From positions 1,426,001-1,490,000 of the forward strand of contig NZ_JARJHT010000001.1 of NCBI RefSeq assembly GCF_029269745.1: a stretch of 64,000 nt of DNA. Direction: 5' to 3'. This DNA comes from Polluticoccus soli. GTDB lineage: Bacteria > Bacteroidota > Bacteroidia > Chitinophagales > Chitinophagaceae. The notes beneath the pieces are model-generated. The model was given only the letters and a program-made list of their open reading frames with translations. It was not told where the DNA came from and ran no database searches. The translations under genes and the position numbers were made by a program. Positions 51,907-61,635 of this stretch are shown one piece after another (position 1 is the first letter of the stretch; every line of letters begins with the position of its first letter).

Positions 51907-53319
51907 TTACCTGATATAATCCTTGTATGATTTTATTAAATATGGTTGGGTTGTATCAAAATGGAAGTAAAATTGATTCAATTGATCAATTCTCCATATA
52001 TCAGTGGTCACTAAATGCTTTGTGTCAACTTCCACTCTATTCCCTTCACCGGGCTTTAGAATGATGAATTGTCTTTGCACCGGATCGCCGTTCAATGCAG
52101 ATAGCATAATGGATTCAACGGGTATGCCCCAATCTAACATCCAAATAGGTTCTACATGGTCTTCGTCTTTTAGCAATGCAAGTTTTGTTAGGTTGTCGCG
52201 ATGCATTTGTTGCAGCACCTTGTTGAGCGCACCCACGCGGTTGGTGAATTTTTGTGACGACACGCCAATGTATGCCAGGCGCACAATGAAGATCAGCGCT
52301 ACAAATAATACTATCTGCTTCTCCTTCAGCTGTGGCAATACAAAATATACAAACGGCGCTGCAGCGATAATGGCAGCGGCCATCAGCTCGCCTTCCGTAT
52401 AGAATGCCAGGTAGCCCTTGAAGGTCATGCATACCGCAATGAAATAAGCAAGGAAGAACATGGCTGTGTATGCTGCCAGCAAAAGCTTTCGCCGTTTCAG
52501 CAATGCAACAATGCCCGCCACAAATAATATAGGAACGATCCAGAAATTTTTGACGGTGTGCTTTAAAAGCTCCAAAGCCATATCTGAAGTGAATGCTTCC
52601 GCAATTGATCTCAGTGAAAAACCTCCCACGCCTTCCATCATAGAGCTGTCGTAGCTGGCGTTGGTTTTACTGATGATGAGTTTTGCAAAGACAAGTGTTG
52701 CAACAATGATCGTCAACGCCAGCGTTTGTTGACGGGAGTATGGCCATGAAGACTTATCGATCAGGAAGAAGCCCCACAAGAAAACAAAGGGTATCAGCAC
52801 AAGAGGGTGTGTGATGATAGCAAGACCGCCGAAGAATAATAGCACCAGCGCGGTCGCCACAAACGATCGTTGTTTGCGGGGAGAGAATATATATCCAAAG
52901 CATAGAAACATCCAGGCAATGCCCTGGTGTACTTCGTTGTTGGTCCAGTAAAAAGTATCGCTGGCAAAGAGGGTGTAGTAAAATCCTATGAGCACGGCGA
53001 GCCCGTAAGTCTTGAATCGGAAGACCAGCACTGCTGCTATGAGGAAATAAAATAAGTTGAAGCTGAGCGAGTATAGTATTAATACAGTTTGCAGCGGCAG
53101 GTGCAGCTTGCTGGCCAACAACGGAACACTCTGCGTAATGAATGCACCATAGCGGAATTGCTGTATCTGCAGGGTTTGCTCATTGATGATGCGAAAGGCG
53201 ATGTGCGGTGCATCACAGAGCAGCATACGTTCTTTCCAAAACACCAAAGCACCGATCACCAGCACCGCTAATGTGCCGAGCGAGAGTAAGGCCGCCATTC
53301 TGAGCTTTGGATTTTCCAT
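51907..53319 (-). CDS. Polytopic membrane protein of unknown function
   Basis: Inner-membrane protein of 470 residues with about ten to twelve hydrophobic helices and a soluble C-terminal part of ~100 residues. Its overall plan recalls GT-C glycosyltransferases, with an acidic first periplasmic loop (CDAPHIAFRIINEQTL) and ASDTFYWTNNEVHQG after helix four, but no firm family could be assigned. The ATG at 53319 (MENPKLRMAALLSLG) gives a short basic cytoplasmic start before helix one. It is preceded by the carB terminator. A glycan-related role is a guess. Confidence 0.7.
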   Translation of the reverse strand: MENPKLRMAALLSLGTLAVLVIGALVFWKERMLLCDAPHIAFRIINEQTLQIQQFRYGAFITQSVPLLASKLHLPLQTVLILYSLSFNLFYFLIAAVLVFRFKTYGLAVLIGFYYTLFASDTFYWTNNEVHQGIAWMFLCFGYIFSPRKQRSFVATALVLLFFGGLAIITHPLVLIPFVFLWGFFLIDKSSWPYSRQQTLALTIIVATLVFAKLIISKTNASYDSSMMEGVGGFSLRSIAEAFTSDMALELLKHTVKNFWIVPILFVAGIVALLKRRKLLLAAYTAMFFLAYFIAVCMTFKGYLAFYTEGELMAAAIIAAAPFVYFVLPQLKEKQIVLFVALIFIVRLAYIGVSSQKFTNRVGALNKVLQQMHRDNLTKLALLKDEDHVEPIWMLDWGIPVESIMLSALNGDPVQRQFIILKPGEGNRVEVDTKHLVTTDIWRIDQLNQFYFHFDTTQPYLIKSYKDYIR

Positions 53320-53353
53320 GCAGCTATAAACGGACAATAATACAATTAAGTAT

Positions 53354-53382
53354 GAAAAAAGCGGTTGCTGTTGCAACCGCTT
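53354..53382 (-). terminator. Intrinsic terminator after carB
   Basis: AAGCGGTTGC and GCAACCGCTT form a perfect 10-bp stem around TGTT; on the minus strand it continues into TTTTTTCATA. Confidence 0.92.
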
Positions 53383-53390
53383 CTCTTGTA

Positions 53391-56246
53391 TTATTTGCTC
53401 AAGTGCATGCTTCGTTCTTTATACAGGGTGCGGAACCATGGGTCGCGCAAGTCTTTGATAAAGCGGATGGCTTCGCCAGTGCTCTTCATTTCAGGGCCCA
53501 GCTCTTTGTTCACGTTCGGGAATTTGTTGAAGCTGAACACCGGTTCTTTCACCGCGTAACCTTTCAGGTTGTGCTCCATCTTGAAGTCTTTCAGCTTAGC
53601 CTCGCCCATCATCACTTTGGTAGCGATGTTCAGGTAAGGTATGCCGTAAGCTTTAGCGATGAACGGAGTGGTACGGCTGGCGCGTGGGTTAGCCTCGATC
53701 ACAAATACTTTACCATCTTTGATGGCAAACTGTATGTTGATCAGGCCTTTCACTTTCAGGCGCAGCGCGATCTTCTTAGCATAGTCTACCATTTCATCTA
53801 CCTCGAACTGTCCCAGGTTGAATGAAGGCAGTACCGCATGGCTGTCACCACTGTGGATACCGGCAGGCTCAATGTGCTCCATGATGCCCATGATGTGTAC
53901 ATCTTCACCGTCGCAAATAGCATCTACTTCTGCTTCCTGGCAGCGGTCGAGGAAGTGGTCGATCAGAATTTTGTTACCTGGCAGGTGTTTCAGCAGGCTC
54001 ACTACGCTCTTCTCCAGTTCTTCGTCGTTAATTACGATACGCATACGCTGACCACCCAATACGTATGAAGGGCGAACCAGCACAGGGTAGCCAACTTCCT
54101 GAGCTACTTCGATAGCTTCGTCAGTAGTATAGGCAGTACCGTAGTTAGGATAAGGGATACCGAGCTCTTTCAGCAGGTCACTGAAACGGCCGCGGTCTTC
54201 CGCGATATCCATGTCATCGAAAGAAGTACCAATGATGCGGATGCCTTTTTCGGTCAGGCGCTTAGCCATTTTCAAGGCTGTCTGCCCACCCAGCTGTACG
54301 ATAACACCGTAAGGTTTTTCGTGCTCGATGATCTCCCACAGGTGTTCCCAGTAAACCGGCTCGAAGTACAGCTTGTCGGCAATATCGAAGTCGGTAGAAA
54401 CAGTCTCAGGGTTGCAGTTCACCATGATCGACTCATAACCGCAGTCGCGGATGGCCATCAGGCCGTGCGTGCAGCAGTAGTCGAATTCAATGCCCTGGCC
54501 GATACGGTTAGGACCTGAACCCAGTACGATGATCTTTTTCTTTTCCGTCAGCTTGCTTTCGTTGAACATCAGGTTGCCTTGCGTAGAAGGTGCAAACGAT
54601 GTCGGTTCGAAAGTGCTGTAATAATATGGAGTCTTCGCTTCAAACTCCGCAGCGCAGGTATCCACCATTTTGAATACGCGGCGTATGTCGTGCGATTTCC
54701 TGAATTCGTAAACTTCTTCTGCAGTGCAGTCTTTCACCAGTTCTGCTATCTGATCGTCGCTGAAGCCCATTTGTTTGGCTTCGCACAGCAGATCAACAGG
54801 CAGTTTTTCCAGGTGTTTATGCTCGCGGATGCGGTTCTCCATGGTCACGATATCCTGTATCTGGTACAAGAACCAGCGGTCGATAAGTGTGATCTCACGG
54901 ATAGTTTTGATAGAGATACCGGCAGCCAGCGCTTCTTTGATGCGGAAGATGCGATCCCATGTCGGGCGCTTCAGCGATTCCAGCAGTTCTTCCGGCTTCA
55001 GGCGGGCAGTGCTGATGAACGACAGACCTGTAGCGTTGTTCTCCAGGCTCTGGCAGGCTTTCTGCAGCGCTTCGGGGAAGGTACGACCGATGGCCATTAC
55101 CTCACCAACCGATTTCATTTGCAGACCCAGTGTGTCGTCAGCGCCTTTAAATTTATCGAAGTTCCAGCGCGGCATTTTTACGATAACGTAATCCAGCGCA
55201 GGTTCAAAATAAGCAGATGTTGTTTTGGTGATCTGGTTCTTCAGTTCATCCAGTGTGTAACCGATGGCCAGCTTGGCAGCGATCTTGGCGATGGGATAAC
55301 CCGTAGCCTTAGATGCCAGTGCCGAAGAACGGCTCACGCGCGGGTTGATCTCGATAGCGATGATCTCTTCCGTCTCAGGGTTCAGTGCGAACTGCACGTT
55401 ACAACCACCCGAGAAGTTACCGAGGTCGCGCATCATCATGATAGCAGTATTGCGCATCAGCTGAAAAGCTGTGTCGCTTAGCGTCATGGCAGGTGCGACG
55501 GTGATGCTATCGCCCGTATGGATACCCATCGGGTCGAAGTTCTCCACCGTACATATAATTACTACGTTGTCGGCAGCATCGCGCAGAAGCTCCAGCTCGA
55601 ATTCTTTCCAGCCAAGTACTGCTTGTTCTACCAGTACCTCGTGTATGGGCGAAGCCGTCAGACCACGATCCAGCGCGGCTTCCAGCTCTTCTTTATGCAT
55701 TACGAAACCGCCACCGGTACCACCCAGTGTGAATGAAGGGCGGATAACGATAGGCAGACCTATTTCCTGTGCAAACTCTTTACCTTCCAGCAGCGAGTTG
55801 GCAGTTTTGGCAGTAGCTACAGGTACACCTAGCTCGATCATCCACTGGCGGAACAGCTCACGGTCTTCCGCTTTATCGATGGCTTTGATATCAACACCTA
55901 TCAGTCGAACATTATATTCCTTCCAGATACCCAGCTCGTCCACCTCTTTAGCAAGGTTGAGTGCTGTTTGTCCACCCATGGTAGGCAGTACGGCATCAAT
56001 GTCGTTCTCCTTCAATATCTGTTCGATACTTTCTACTGTCAGCGGCAGCAGGTACACTTTGTCGGCTACTATCGGGTCGGTCATGATGGTAGCTGGGTTA
56101 GAGTTGATCAGGATAACCTTGATCCCTTCTTCCCTCAGGCTACGTGCGGCTTGAGAACCGGAATAGTCAAATTCGCAGGCCTGGCCAATAATAATGGGAC
56201 CTGAACCGATAATAAGTACTGATTTTATGGAATTGTCGCGCGGCAT
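53391..56246 (-). CDS. carB: Carbamoyl-phosphate synthase large subunit
   Basis: Cytoplasmic enzyme of 951 residues making carbamoyl phosphate from ammonia, bicarbonate and two ATP for arginine and pyrimidine synthesis. The two homologous halves each have an ATP-grasp domain; signatures are [20 protein letters not shown] (start), [21 protein letters not shown] in the first half and [20 protein letters not shown] with [19 protein letters not shown] in the second. It is about 120 residues shorter than E. coli CarB (1073) because the C-terminal MGS-like allosteric domain is absent. The ATG at 56246 was chosen from the family start. carA is not adjacent. The mRNA leader starts with a terminator-like hairpin. 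Confidence 0.96.
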   Translation of the reverse strand: MPRDNSIKSVLIIGSGPIIIGQACEFDYSGSQAARSLREEGIKVILINSNPATIMTDPIVADKVYLLPLTVESIEQILKENDIDAVLPTMGGQTALNLAKEVDELGIWKEYNVRLIGVDIKAIDKAEDRELFRQWMIELGVPVATAKTANSLLEGKEFAQEIGLPIVIRPSFTLGGTGGGFVMHKEELEAALDRGLTASPIHEVLVEQAVLGWKEFELELLRDAADNVVIICTVENFDPMGIHTGDSITVAPAMTLSDTAFQLMRNTAIMMMRDLGNFSGGCNVQFALNPETEEIIAIEINPRVSRSSALASKATGYPIAKIAAKLAIGYTLDELKNQITKTTSAYFEPALDYVIVKMPRWNFDKFKGADDTLGLQMKSVGEVMAIGRTFPEALQKACQSLENNATGLSFISTARLKPEELLESLKRPTWDRIFRIKEALAAGISIKTIREITLIDRWFLYQIQDIVTMENRIREHKHLEKLPVDLLCEAKQMGFSDDQIAELVKDCTAEEVYEFRKSHDIRRVFKMVDTCAAEFEAKTPYYYSTFEPTSFAPSTQGNLMFNESKLTEKKKIIVLGSGPNRIGQGIEFDYCCTHGLMAIRDCGYESIMVNCNPETVSTDFDIADKLYFEPVYWEHLWEIIEHEKPYGVIVQLGGQTALKMAKRLTEKGIRIIGTSFDDMDIAEDRGRFSDLLKELGIPYPNYGTAYTTDEAIEVAQEVGYPVLVRPSYVLGGQRMRIVINDEELEKSVVSLLKHLPGNKILIDHFLDRCQEAEVDAICDGEDVHIMGIMEHIEPAGIHSGDSHAVLPSFNLGQFEVDEMVDYAKKIALRLKVKGLINIQFAIKDGKVFVIEANPRASRTTPFIAKAYGIPYLNIATKVMMGEAKLKDFKMEHNLKGYAVKEPVFSFNKFPNVNKELGPEMKSTGEAIRFIKDLRDPWFRTLYKERSMHLSK

Positions 56247-56306
56247 ATCTTGTAAAAAAATATAAAAGTAAAAGTCGATGGACTTTTGGGCGCGATGAGC
56301 AGATAT

Positions 56307-56328
56307 AAAAATCGGGCTCAACGCCCGA
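56307..56328 (-). promoter_or_regulatory. Terminator-like hairpin in the carB mRNA leader
   Basis: On the minus strand TCGGGC and GCCCGA pair around GTTGA and are followed by TTTTTAT. It lies 60-80 bases before the ATG and begins at about the expected transcription start, so it could act as an attenuator or a 5'-stabilising stem. Confidence 0.5.
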
Positions 56329-56332
56329 GGCG

Positions 56333-56340
56333 CAAAAGTA
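56333..56340 (-). promoter_or_regulatory. -7 promoter element for carB
   Basis: TACTTTTG on the minus strand matches TAnnTTTG and lies 86 bases before the ATG at 56246. Confidence 0.5.
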
Positions 56341-56385
56341 GGGAAAAACGGCGAATAATCGGACGTAAAATTTGCCGCGGTTTGG

Positions 56386-56420
56386 CGAAAAAATAAAACC
56401 CCGGAATTCCGGGGTTTTAT
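56386..56420 (-). terminator. Intrinsic terminator after LVIVD lipoprotein operon
   Basis: A perfect palindrome at 56393-56420 (ATAAAACCCCGG with CCGGGGTTTTAT around AATT), followed on the minus strand by TTTTTTCGC. Confidence 0.9.
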
Positions 56421-56422
56421 AG

Positions 56423-57169
56423 TTAGTTACTGATCTTGGCTGCTTTAACCAGCTCCTGCGAGCTTTCGTATTGGTATAGCGAGGTCCCTCCTTCTACCAT
56501 GCATATCAGCAGGTCGTTGGTCGGTATCACATCATAATAGGTATCGTCGTGAAATTCCTTTACCAGCTGCGGATTGGTGGGGGAAGTGATATCATACACA
56601 TTCATCCCGGCAGCCCCGTTGCAGACATAGAGCCTGTTGCCTTTCACCCCCAGTCCGTACGGACTATGCATGGTGATAGTCCTTTCCAGCACCGGCGACA
56701 TGATATAAGTAATATCATAGACCATCAGGGCGCTTACGGTACCTCCACAAGTATTACCGCTACGCACCGTTACGTAAGCATAGTTGTCTTTGGCCACCAC
56801 CGGGTCGCAGGCCCGCACATGCGATGCCTGCCCCAATTGCTCAGGGTTAGCGGCATCGGATATAGAATATATATACATGGCGTTGCGTGAGCCGATGAAT
56901 AGCTTATCTCCATAGGCATAGATGGTCTCTATATTGTCTCCGAGATTTGTAGTGCTTTTTATCTGGGGCTTGGCAGCATCAGCCAGCGAGTAGCTGTACA
57001 GCTTCATGTCATCTACAACATACAGATAGTTTTGAGCGATGGTGAAACGGGCCAGTGAGCCCCCTTGTCCGGATCCGCCATCGGCAGGCATAACTGCATC
57101 TCCGCCCGATTTGTTGCACGCACCGAATAGGACGGCGGTTGCTGCACAGATGTATATGAGTCTTTTCAT
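56423..57169 (-). CDS. LVIVD repeat lipoprotein
   Basis: Lipoprotein of 248 residues. The leader [18 protein letters not shown] has the lipobox LFGAC/N. The mature part is a partial beta-propeller of LVIVD-type repeats of about 40 residues, each with a strand pair such as [37 protein letters not shown] and [19 protein letters not shown]. The family is found on the surface of Bacteroidota and others; its function is unknown. It is the second gene of a two-gene operon with another LVIVD-like lipoprotein 20 bases upstream and ends at a strong terminator. Confidence 0.85.
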   Translation of the reverse strand: MKRLIYICAATAVLFGACNKSGGDAVMPADGGSGQGGSLARFTIAQNYLYVVDDMKLYSYSLADAAKPQIKSTTNLGDNIETIYAYGDKLFIGSRNAMYIYSISDAANPEQLGQASHVRACDPVVAKDNYAYVTVRSGNTCGGTVSALMVYDITYIMSPVLERTITMHSPYGLGVKGNRLYVCNGAAGMNVYDITSPTNPQLVKEFHDDTYYDVIPTNDLLICMVEGGTSLYQYESSQELVKAAKISN

Positions 57170-57189
57170 AATTATTTGGTTTTTAAGGG

Positions 57190-57729
57190 TTATCGTTTGC
57201 ATTTGGGGTGTTCTACTTCCTGGCGCTGCCAGCCTATTACTGTTCCTTTGGTGGCGTCTACGCATTCAAACCAGCCCGACTCAGGTGGATATTGCTGGTT
57301 CACCAGGTTGAATACTCCTTTCATGCGGCCGATCTCTTTCACCGACGATGTATTATTACTTATGTCTATCACTACCAAGTCGTTAAGGTTATTGGCGTAC
57401 ATGTAGCTGTTCATAATGGCCATCTCCTGCGCACCCACAATGTTGATAAATCCAACTTTCTGCGGGTTTGAAGGTTGCGAGATATCGATGACGTGTACTC
57501 CTTTACCGGATTCTACCTGGTAGAGCATGGTGCCCCGGGTGTATATCTTGCCCCCGTCTTCGATAGCACGCGCGGTGGTGACGGAAATAGTGGAAGCTTC
57601 TTTATCGGAGCTGTAGATCGGCGCCCAGCCATCAGCCTTGGCCGGGATAGGACCATTATTGCTTTTGTCGCACGCGGCGAAAAGCAACAGAACCGGCAGT
57701 GCGATCCGCCAGGAATAGAGTTTTATCAT
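57190..57729 (-). CDS. LVIVD-like lipoprotein (short)
   Basis: Lipoprotein of 179 residues. The leader MIKLYSWRIALPVLLLFAAC has the lipobox FAAC/D. The mature part carries two or three LVIVD-type repeats (GKGVHVIDISQPSNPQKVGF and NNLNDLVVIDISNNTSSVKE), followed by an unusual C-terminal section with Cys (SGWFECVDATKGTVIG, HPKC). It is much shorter than a complete propeller and may combine with the partner lipoprotein coded 20 bases downstream. Role unknown. Confidence 0.8.
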   Translation of the reverse strand: MIKLYSWRIALPVLLLFAACDKSNNGPIPAKADGWAPIYSSDKEASTISVTTARAIEDGGKIYTRGTMLYQVESGKGVHVIDISQPSNPQKVGFINIVGAQEMAIMNSYMYANNLNDLVVIDISNNTSSVKEIGRMKGVFNLVNQQYPPESGWFECVDATKGTVIGWQRQEVEHPKCKR

Positions 57730-57927
57730 AATTTTTGGATTTGGAAACATCAATATGTAGTAATCCTTAGCTCAAACAAATACTGTGCTATTTTTTTAGA
57801 ATACATGTTTTTTTCCGCTTTTTGAAAACGACGATTGACCATCAGGCGATTGAGTACGGCCGCTAACCGAAACAAACTTATGAGTTTCAGTAACAATTCT
57901 GTTATCTTTACGGGGCTAGAAAAATTT

Positions 57928-57958
57928 CGATAATCATCGATTATCGGTCGTTTTTTTT
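57928..57958 (+). promoter_or_regulatory. Inverted repeat with T8 tract upstream of mreB
   Basis: CGATAAT and ATTATCG form a 7-bp stem around CATCG, then GTCG and eight T. It lies 53-83 bases before the mreB ATG in the 281-bp divergent gap. It could be an operator palindrome or a weak terminator/attenuator. Confidence 0.45.
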
Positions 57959-58010
57959 CGCATTTTTGCCAATATTTTTCCAAAAACACAGCAGCAGCAA
58001 GAAATCTTAT

Positions 58011-59033
58011 ATGGGATTGTTCAATTTCTTAACTCAGGAGATAGCAATAGACCTCGGTACAGCCAACACCCTGATCATCCATAATGACCAGGTAGTAGTA
58101 GACGAACCATCGATCGTAGCCATTGACCGTACCACTAATAAAATAGTGGCGGTTGGGAAAAAGGCAATGATGATGCACGAAAAGACGCACGAGAACCTGA
58201 AGACGATACGTCCCCTGAAAGACGGTGTGATCGCCGACTTCAACGCTGCTGAAGGTATGCTGCGCGAAATGATCAAACTCGTGTATCCTAAAAAACCGCT
58301 GTTTCCACCTAGCTGGAGGATGGTTATCTGTATCCCATCGAGCATCACCGAAGTAGAGAAACGCGCCGTGCGTGACTCTGCTGAGCAGGCTGGTGCTAAA
58401 GAAGTGTACATGATACACGAACCGATGGCTGCTGCACTCGGTATCGGCATCGACGTAGAAGAACCTACCGGTAATATGATCATCGACATTGGTGGTGGTA
58501 CTACCGGTATTTCTGTAATAGCATTGGCAGGTATCGTTTGCGACCAGTCTATCCGTATTGCAGGTGATGAATTCACTGCTGACATTATGGAGGCTATGCG
58601 CCGCTACCACAGCCTGATGATAGGCGAGCGTACTGCTGAGCAGATCAAAATACACGTAGGTTCTGCACTGAAAGACCTGGACAATCCACCAGATGATATT
58701 GCTGTAAACGGTCGTGACCTGGTAACAGGTATCCCTAAGCAGATCATGGTGTCTTACCAGGAAGTTGCAGAAGCACTGGATAAATCGATATTCAAAATTG
58801 AAGAGGCCATCCTGAAAGCACTGGAAAGCACTCCGCCGGAGCTGGCTGCCGACATCTACCGTCGTGGTTTGTACCTGACAGGTGGCGGTGCACTGCTGCG
58901 CGGCCTCGACAAACGCATTTCGCACAAGATAAAACTGCCTGTGCACGTGGCTGACGATCCTCTGCGCGCGGTGGTACGTGGTACAGGCATGGCGCTGAAG
59001 AACATCGCGAAGATGCCGTTCCTGATGAAGTAA
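58011..59033 (+). CDS. mreB: Rod shape-determining protein MreB
   Basis: Actin-like cytoskeletal ATPase of 340 residues that guides lateral cell-wall synthesis from the inner face of the membrane. The phosphate 1 loop is EIAIDLGTANTLI, followed by VDEPSIVAIDR, the phosphate 2 loop MIIDIGGGTTGISVI and the late TGGGALLRGLDKRI. The start MGLFNFLTQEIAIDLG is the family norm; an upstream frame of 45 bases was rejected. First gene of mreBCD, with 29 bases to mreC. No exact -7 box was found; CATTTTTG at 57960 is a near match. Confidence 0.97.
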   Translation: MGLFNFLTQEIAIDLGTANTLIIHNDQVVVDEPSIVAIDRTTNKIVAVGKKAMMMHEKTHENLKTIRPLKDGVIADFNAAEGMLREMIKLVYPKKPLFPPSWRMVICIPSSITEVEKRAVRDSAEQAGAKEVYMIHEPMAAALGIGIDVEEPTGNMIIDIGGGTTGISVIALAGIVCDQSIRIAGDEFTADIMEAMRRYHSLMIGERTAEQIKIHVGSALKDLDNPPDDIAVNGRDLVTGIPKQIMVSYQEVAEALDKSIFKIEEAILKALESTPPELAADIYRRGLYLTGGGALLRGLDKRISHKIKLPVHVADDPLRAVVRGTGMALKNIAKMPFLMK

Positions 59034-59062
59034 GTCGTAATTAGTAATTGCCATAAAGCCAG

Positions 59063-59914
59063 GTGCGGAACTTAATCCTGTTCATACGTAGGTTTTTCAA
59101 CCTCATATTATTCCTGATACTGGAAATAATATGCATCATTCTTATAGGCCGCACTAATACACTGCAGGGTAACGACCTGATGAGTTCTGCTAACTCGGCC
59201 ATAGGCCTGATGTACAAAAAGCAGAACGATGTGGTGTATTATTTCGGGCTGAAGGCGATGAATGACAGCCTGCTGGCCGAGAATATCAAACTCAGAACCC
59301 AGATGGCCCAGTACCTGATGTACGATACATTGAAGGATACAGCAGTCAGGAGAGCCATTCCCGGAGATTCAGCTACTGTAGTTAAGTATGCTGATTACTT
59401 CTACCGCACTGCGCGCGTTATCAACAACTCTGTTAGCTCTGAGAATAATTATATCACACTGAACCGCGGTGCCGCACACGGCATTGAGCGGAACATGGCA
59501 GTTATCTCAGGCACTGGTGTTGTAGGTAAAGTAGTACACGTATCAGAAAACTATTCGAGCGTACTTTCTGTACTGAGCGTAAAACAACAGGTGAGTGCCA
59601 AGCTGAAAGATGGTACCGTAGGTTACGTAAGCTGGAGCGGCGAACGCCCTGACGCGCTGGTGATGAAGGACGTGCCGCAGCAGATAAAAGTGAAGAAAGG
59701 CGACTCTGTATTTACAACAAGTTATTCGTTCTTCCCGCAGGATGTGCTGGTAGGCACGGTTGTGAAAACAGAACCTATCAAAAAGAACAACCTGCAACTG
59801 CTGCACCTGCGTACGGCAACCAACTTCCGCAATGTGCAGTATGTATATGTGGTAGAGAACAAGATGATGCCGGAGAGAAAGAAACTCGAGGACTCAGTTA
59901 AAAAAATAAAGTAA
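59063..59914 (+). CDS. mreC: Rod shape-determining protein MreC
   Basis: Single-pass inner-membrane protein of 283 residues that links MreB to periplasmic wall synthases. It has a basic cytoplasmic start and one transmembrane helix (about 12-29), a coiled-coil stretch with LLAENIKLRTQMAQYL (about 70-90) and the two-barrel domain (120-270) with ITLNRGAAHGIERNMAVIS and GVVGKVVHVSENYSSVLSV. The start is GTG at 59063. Its stop overlaps the mreD ATG by one base (TAATG), indicating coupled translation. Confidence 0.94.
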   Translation: MRNLILFIRRFFNLILFLILEIICIILIGRTNTLQGNDLMSSANSAIGLMYKKQNDVVYYFGLKAMNDSLLAENIKLRTQMAQYLMYDTLKDTAVRRAIPGDSATVVKYADYFYRTARVINNSVSSENNYITLNRGAAHGIERNMAVISGTGVVGKVVHVSENYSSVLSVLSVKQQVSAKLKDGTVGYVSWSGERPDALVMKDVPQQIKVKKGDSVFTTSYSFFPQDVLVGTVVKTEPIKKNNLQLLHLRTATNFRNVQYVYVVENKMMPERKKLEDSVKKIK

Positions 59915-60459
59915 TGAGCATCCCGTTAAGAAACTTTATACGCTTTTGCTTTATTGTACTTATCCAGGTACTCATCCTGAATAAGATAACGCTGCGCTGG
60001 TGGTCACAACCAGCTGGGTTCCCTGTGTTCATTCCCTATATCTATCCACTGTTCATTTTATTGCTGCCTTTCGAAACTCCGGTTTGGGGGTTGCTGATAC
60101 TCGGCTTTTTCACAGGTCTTACAATCGACTCTTTCATGAACAGTGCGGGCATGCACGCCTGTGCTACGGTACTAATAGCTTATCTGCGTACCAATGTGCT
60201 GAACGCACTACTGCCTAAAAACTTATCTGAATACGCCAGCCAGTCGCCATCTGTGAAGAACATGGGCTGGGTGCCGTTCCTGGTGTATAGCTCGTTCCTT
60301 GTGGTACTGCACCATTCGGTATTTTTTGCGGTAGAGTTGTGGAGTGTGAGCAATATTGCATACCTGCTGCTAAAGATCCTTGCCTCGAGCGCGACGACGA
60401 TATTGTTTATCGTTGCTTACCTGCTGCTATTTACCCGCCAGACAGCTTTAAAAAACTAG
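59914..60459 (+). CDS. mreD: Rod shape-determining protein MreD
   Basis: Small polytopic inner-membrane protein of 181 residues with five to six helices, the third member of the Mre elongation machine. Typical pieces are LIQVLILNKITL in the first helix, and GFFTGLTIDSFMNSAGMHA, which carries the conserved DxF/G-H pattern of the family. It starts in a one-base overlap with mreC and its stop overlaps the convergent glycosyltransferase gene by four bases. Confidence 0.9.
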   Translation: MSIPLRNFIRFCFIVLIQVLILNKITLRWWSQPAGFPVFIPYIYPLFILLLPFETPVWGLLILGFFTGLTIDSFMNSAGMHACATVLIAYLRTNVLNALLPKNLSEYASQSPSVKNMGWVPFLVYSSFLVVLHHSVFFAVELWSVSNIAYLLLKILASSATTILFIVAYLLLFTRQTALKN

Positions 60460-61580
60460 GAAACGCATTTCATCAGAGCATTCCACAGGTTTTCGGCAGA
60501 TCGGTCCCAGTTGAATTTTTTAACTTGTTCGGGAGCTGCTGCTATCAATTTAGAGCGCAGCGTTTCGTCTTTATAGAGCATTTGCATTTTCTCTGCAATG
60601 TCTTTGTAGTCGGTAGGATCTACCAATAATGCCGCATTACCCGCAACCTCAGGCATAGACGATGTATTGCTAACGATACCCGGCACGTTGCATTGCAGCG
60701 CTTCGAGAATAGGAATACCAAAGCCCTCGAACAACGATGCATACACCAGGGCATAGGCAGCACCCATTACGCGCGATAGCTCTTCCACCTCCATGTAGCC
60801 AACCCACTTCACATCGTCCTTGAATGGCATCGTATCGCGCATTTCTATCACCTCATCGTATTTCCAGGCAAGGCGGCCGACGATAACCAGCTTCATATTG
60901 CTGCGCTGCTTTTTCTTGAATTCGATAAAAGCTTTCAGCAGGTTAACGATGTTCTTACGTGGGTGTAAGGCGCCGGCAAATACGAAGTACTCGCAACCAT
61001 CCGCATATTTAGTCTTTACTGCCTCTTTTTCATCTAAGCTCAGCGGGCGGTATTCCATGTGGGCTCCATTGTACACGACGTCTATCTTGCTTTCGCTGAC
61101 ATCGTAGCGATGAGCAATATCCTGTTTTGAATAATTGGAAACGGTGACAATGCGTTTTGCCTTTTGTGCAAAACGTGGAGAGTAATATCTCCAGTACAAC
61201 CTGTCGCGCAGTTTGAAGTGTTTCGGATAATGCTCAAATGCGAGGTCGTGTATCACCAGGCAGGTAGGCACATTAGTGCTGAGCGATGAAAACCCGTCAG
61301 GCGACAGGAAAACATCAGCTTTGTATTTCTTCAGCAGGTAGGGCACCGACCACTCGAACCACATGTAAAACAAAAGCGGGTGACGTGCCTGCGGAGGAGC
61401 TACTACCGCCGTTACATTGGGTGCAAAAATGAAAGAATGGTCGTACGGTCTATCGAAGAAAAAGATAAACTCATGTTCGGGATGTTTCCTCACCATACGC
61501 TCCAGTGTCTGGTGCGTAAACCAACCTATGCCCTCCAGCTTCCCCTTTAGTAACAGTCTTGTATTAACGGCAATGCGCAT
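60456..61580 (-). CDS. Family 4 glycosyltransferase (GT-B)
   Basis: Retaining GT-B glycosyltransferase of 374 residues, acting on the cytoplasmic side. The N-terminal acceptor domain begins MRIAVNTRLLLKGKLEGIGW, which is common in the mannosyl/rhamnosyl branch. The C-terminal donor domain has FAGALHPRKNIVNLLKAF, the EX7E motif in ASLFEGFGIPILEALQCNVP and SSMPEVAGNAALLVDP. It stands apart from the glycan locus at the window start and has a -7 element 11 bases before its ATG. Sugar and acceptor are unknown. Confidence 0.92.
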   Translation of the reverse strand: MRIAVNTRLLLKGKLEGIGWFTHQTLERMVRKHPEHEFIFFFDRPYDHSFIFAPNVTAVVAPPQARHPLLFYMWFEWSVPYLLKKYKADVFLSPDGFSSLSTNVPTCLVIHDLAFEHYPKHFKLRDRLYWRYYSPRFAQKAKRIVTVSNYSKQDIAHRYDVSESKIDVVYNGAHMEYRPLSLDEKEAVKTKYADGCEYFVFAGALHPRKNIVNLLKAFIEFKKKQRSNMKLVIVGRLAWKYDEVIEMRDTMPFKDDVKWVGYMEVEELSRVMGAAYALVYASLFEGFGIPILEALQCNVPGIVSNTSSMPEVAGNAALLVDPTDYKDIAEKMQMLYKDETLRSKLIAAAPEQVKKFNWDRSAENLWNALMKCVS

Positions 61581-61591
61581 AGCAATGGTGG

Positions 61592-61599
61592 CAAAAATA
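61592..61599 (-). promoter_or_regulatory. -7 promoter element for family 4 glycosyltransferase gene
   Basis: TATTTTTG on the minus strand matches TAnnTTTG and ends 11 bases before the ATG at 61580. Confidence 0.55.
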
Positions 61600-61635
61600 T
61601 AATTTTAGCGAAAACCGGCCCAAAATGTTTGCCTG

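Noticed and set aside
55471-56154. Long open frame on the plus strand opposite carB
   Set aside because: It is the antisense shadow of a highly conserved gene; its protein is Ser-rich with no recognisable family.
58029-59054. Long open frame on the minus strand opposite mreB
   Set aside because: Antisense shadow covering exactly the mreB gene; Cys/His-rich composition is a by-product of mreB codons.
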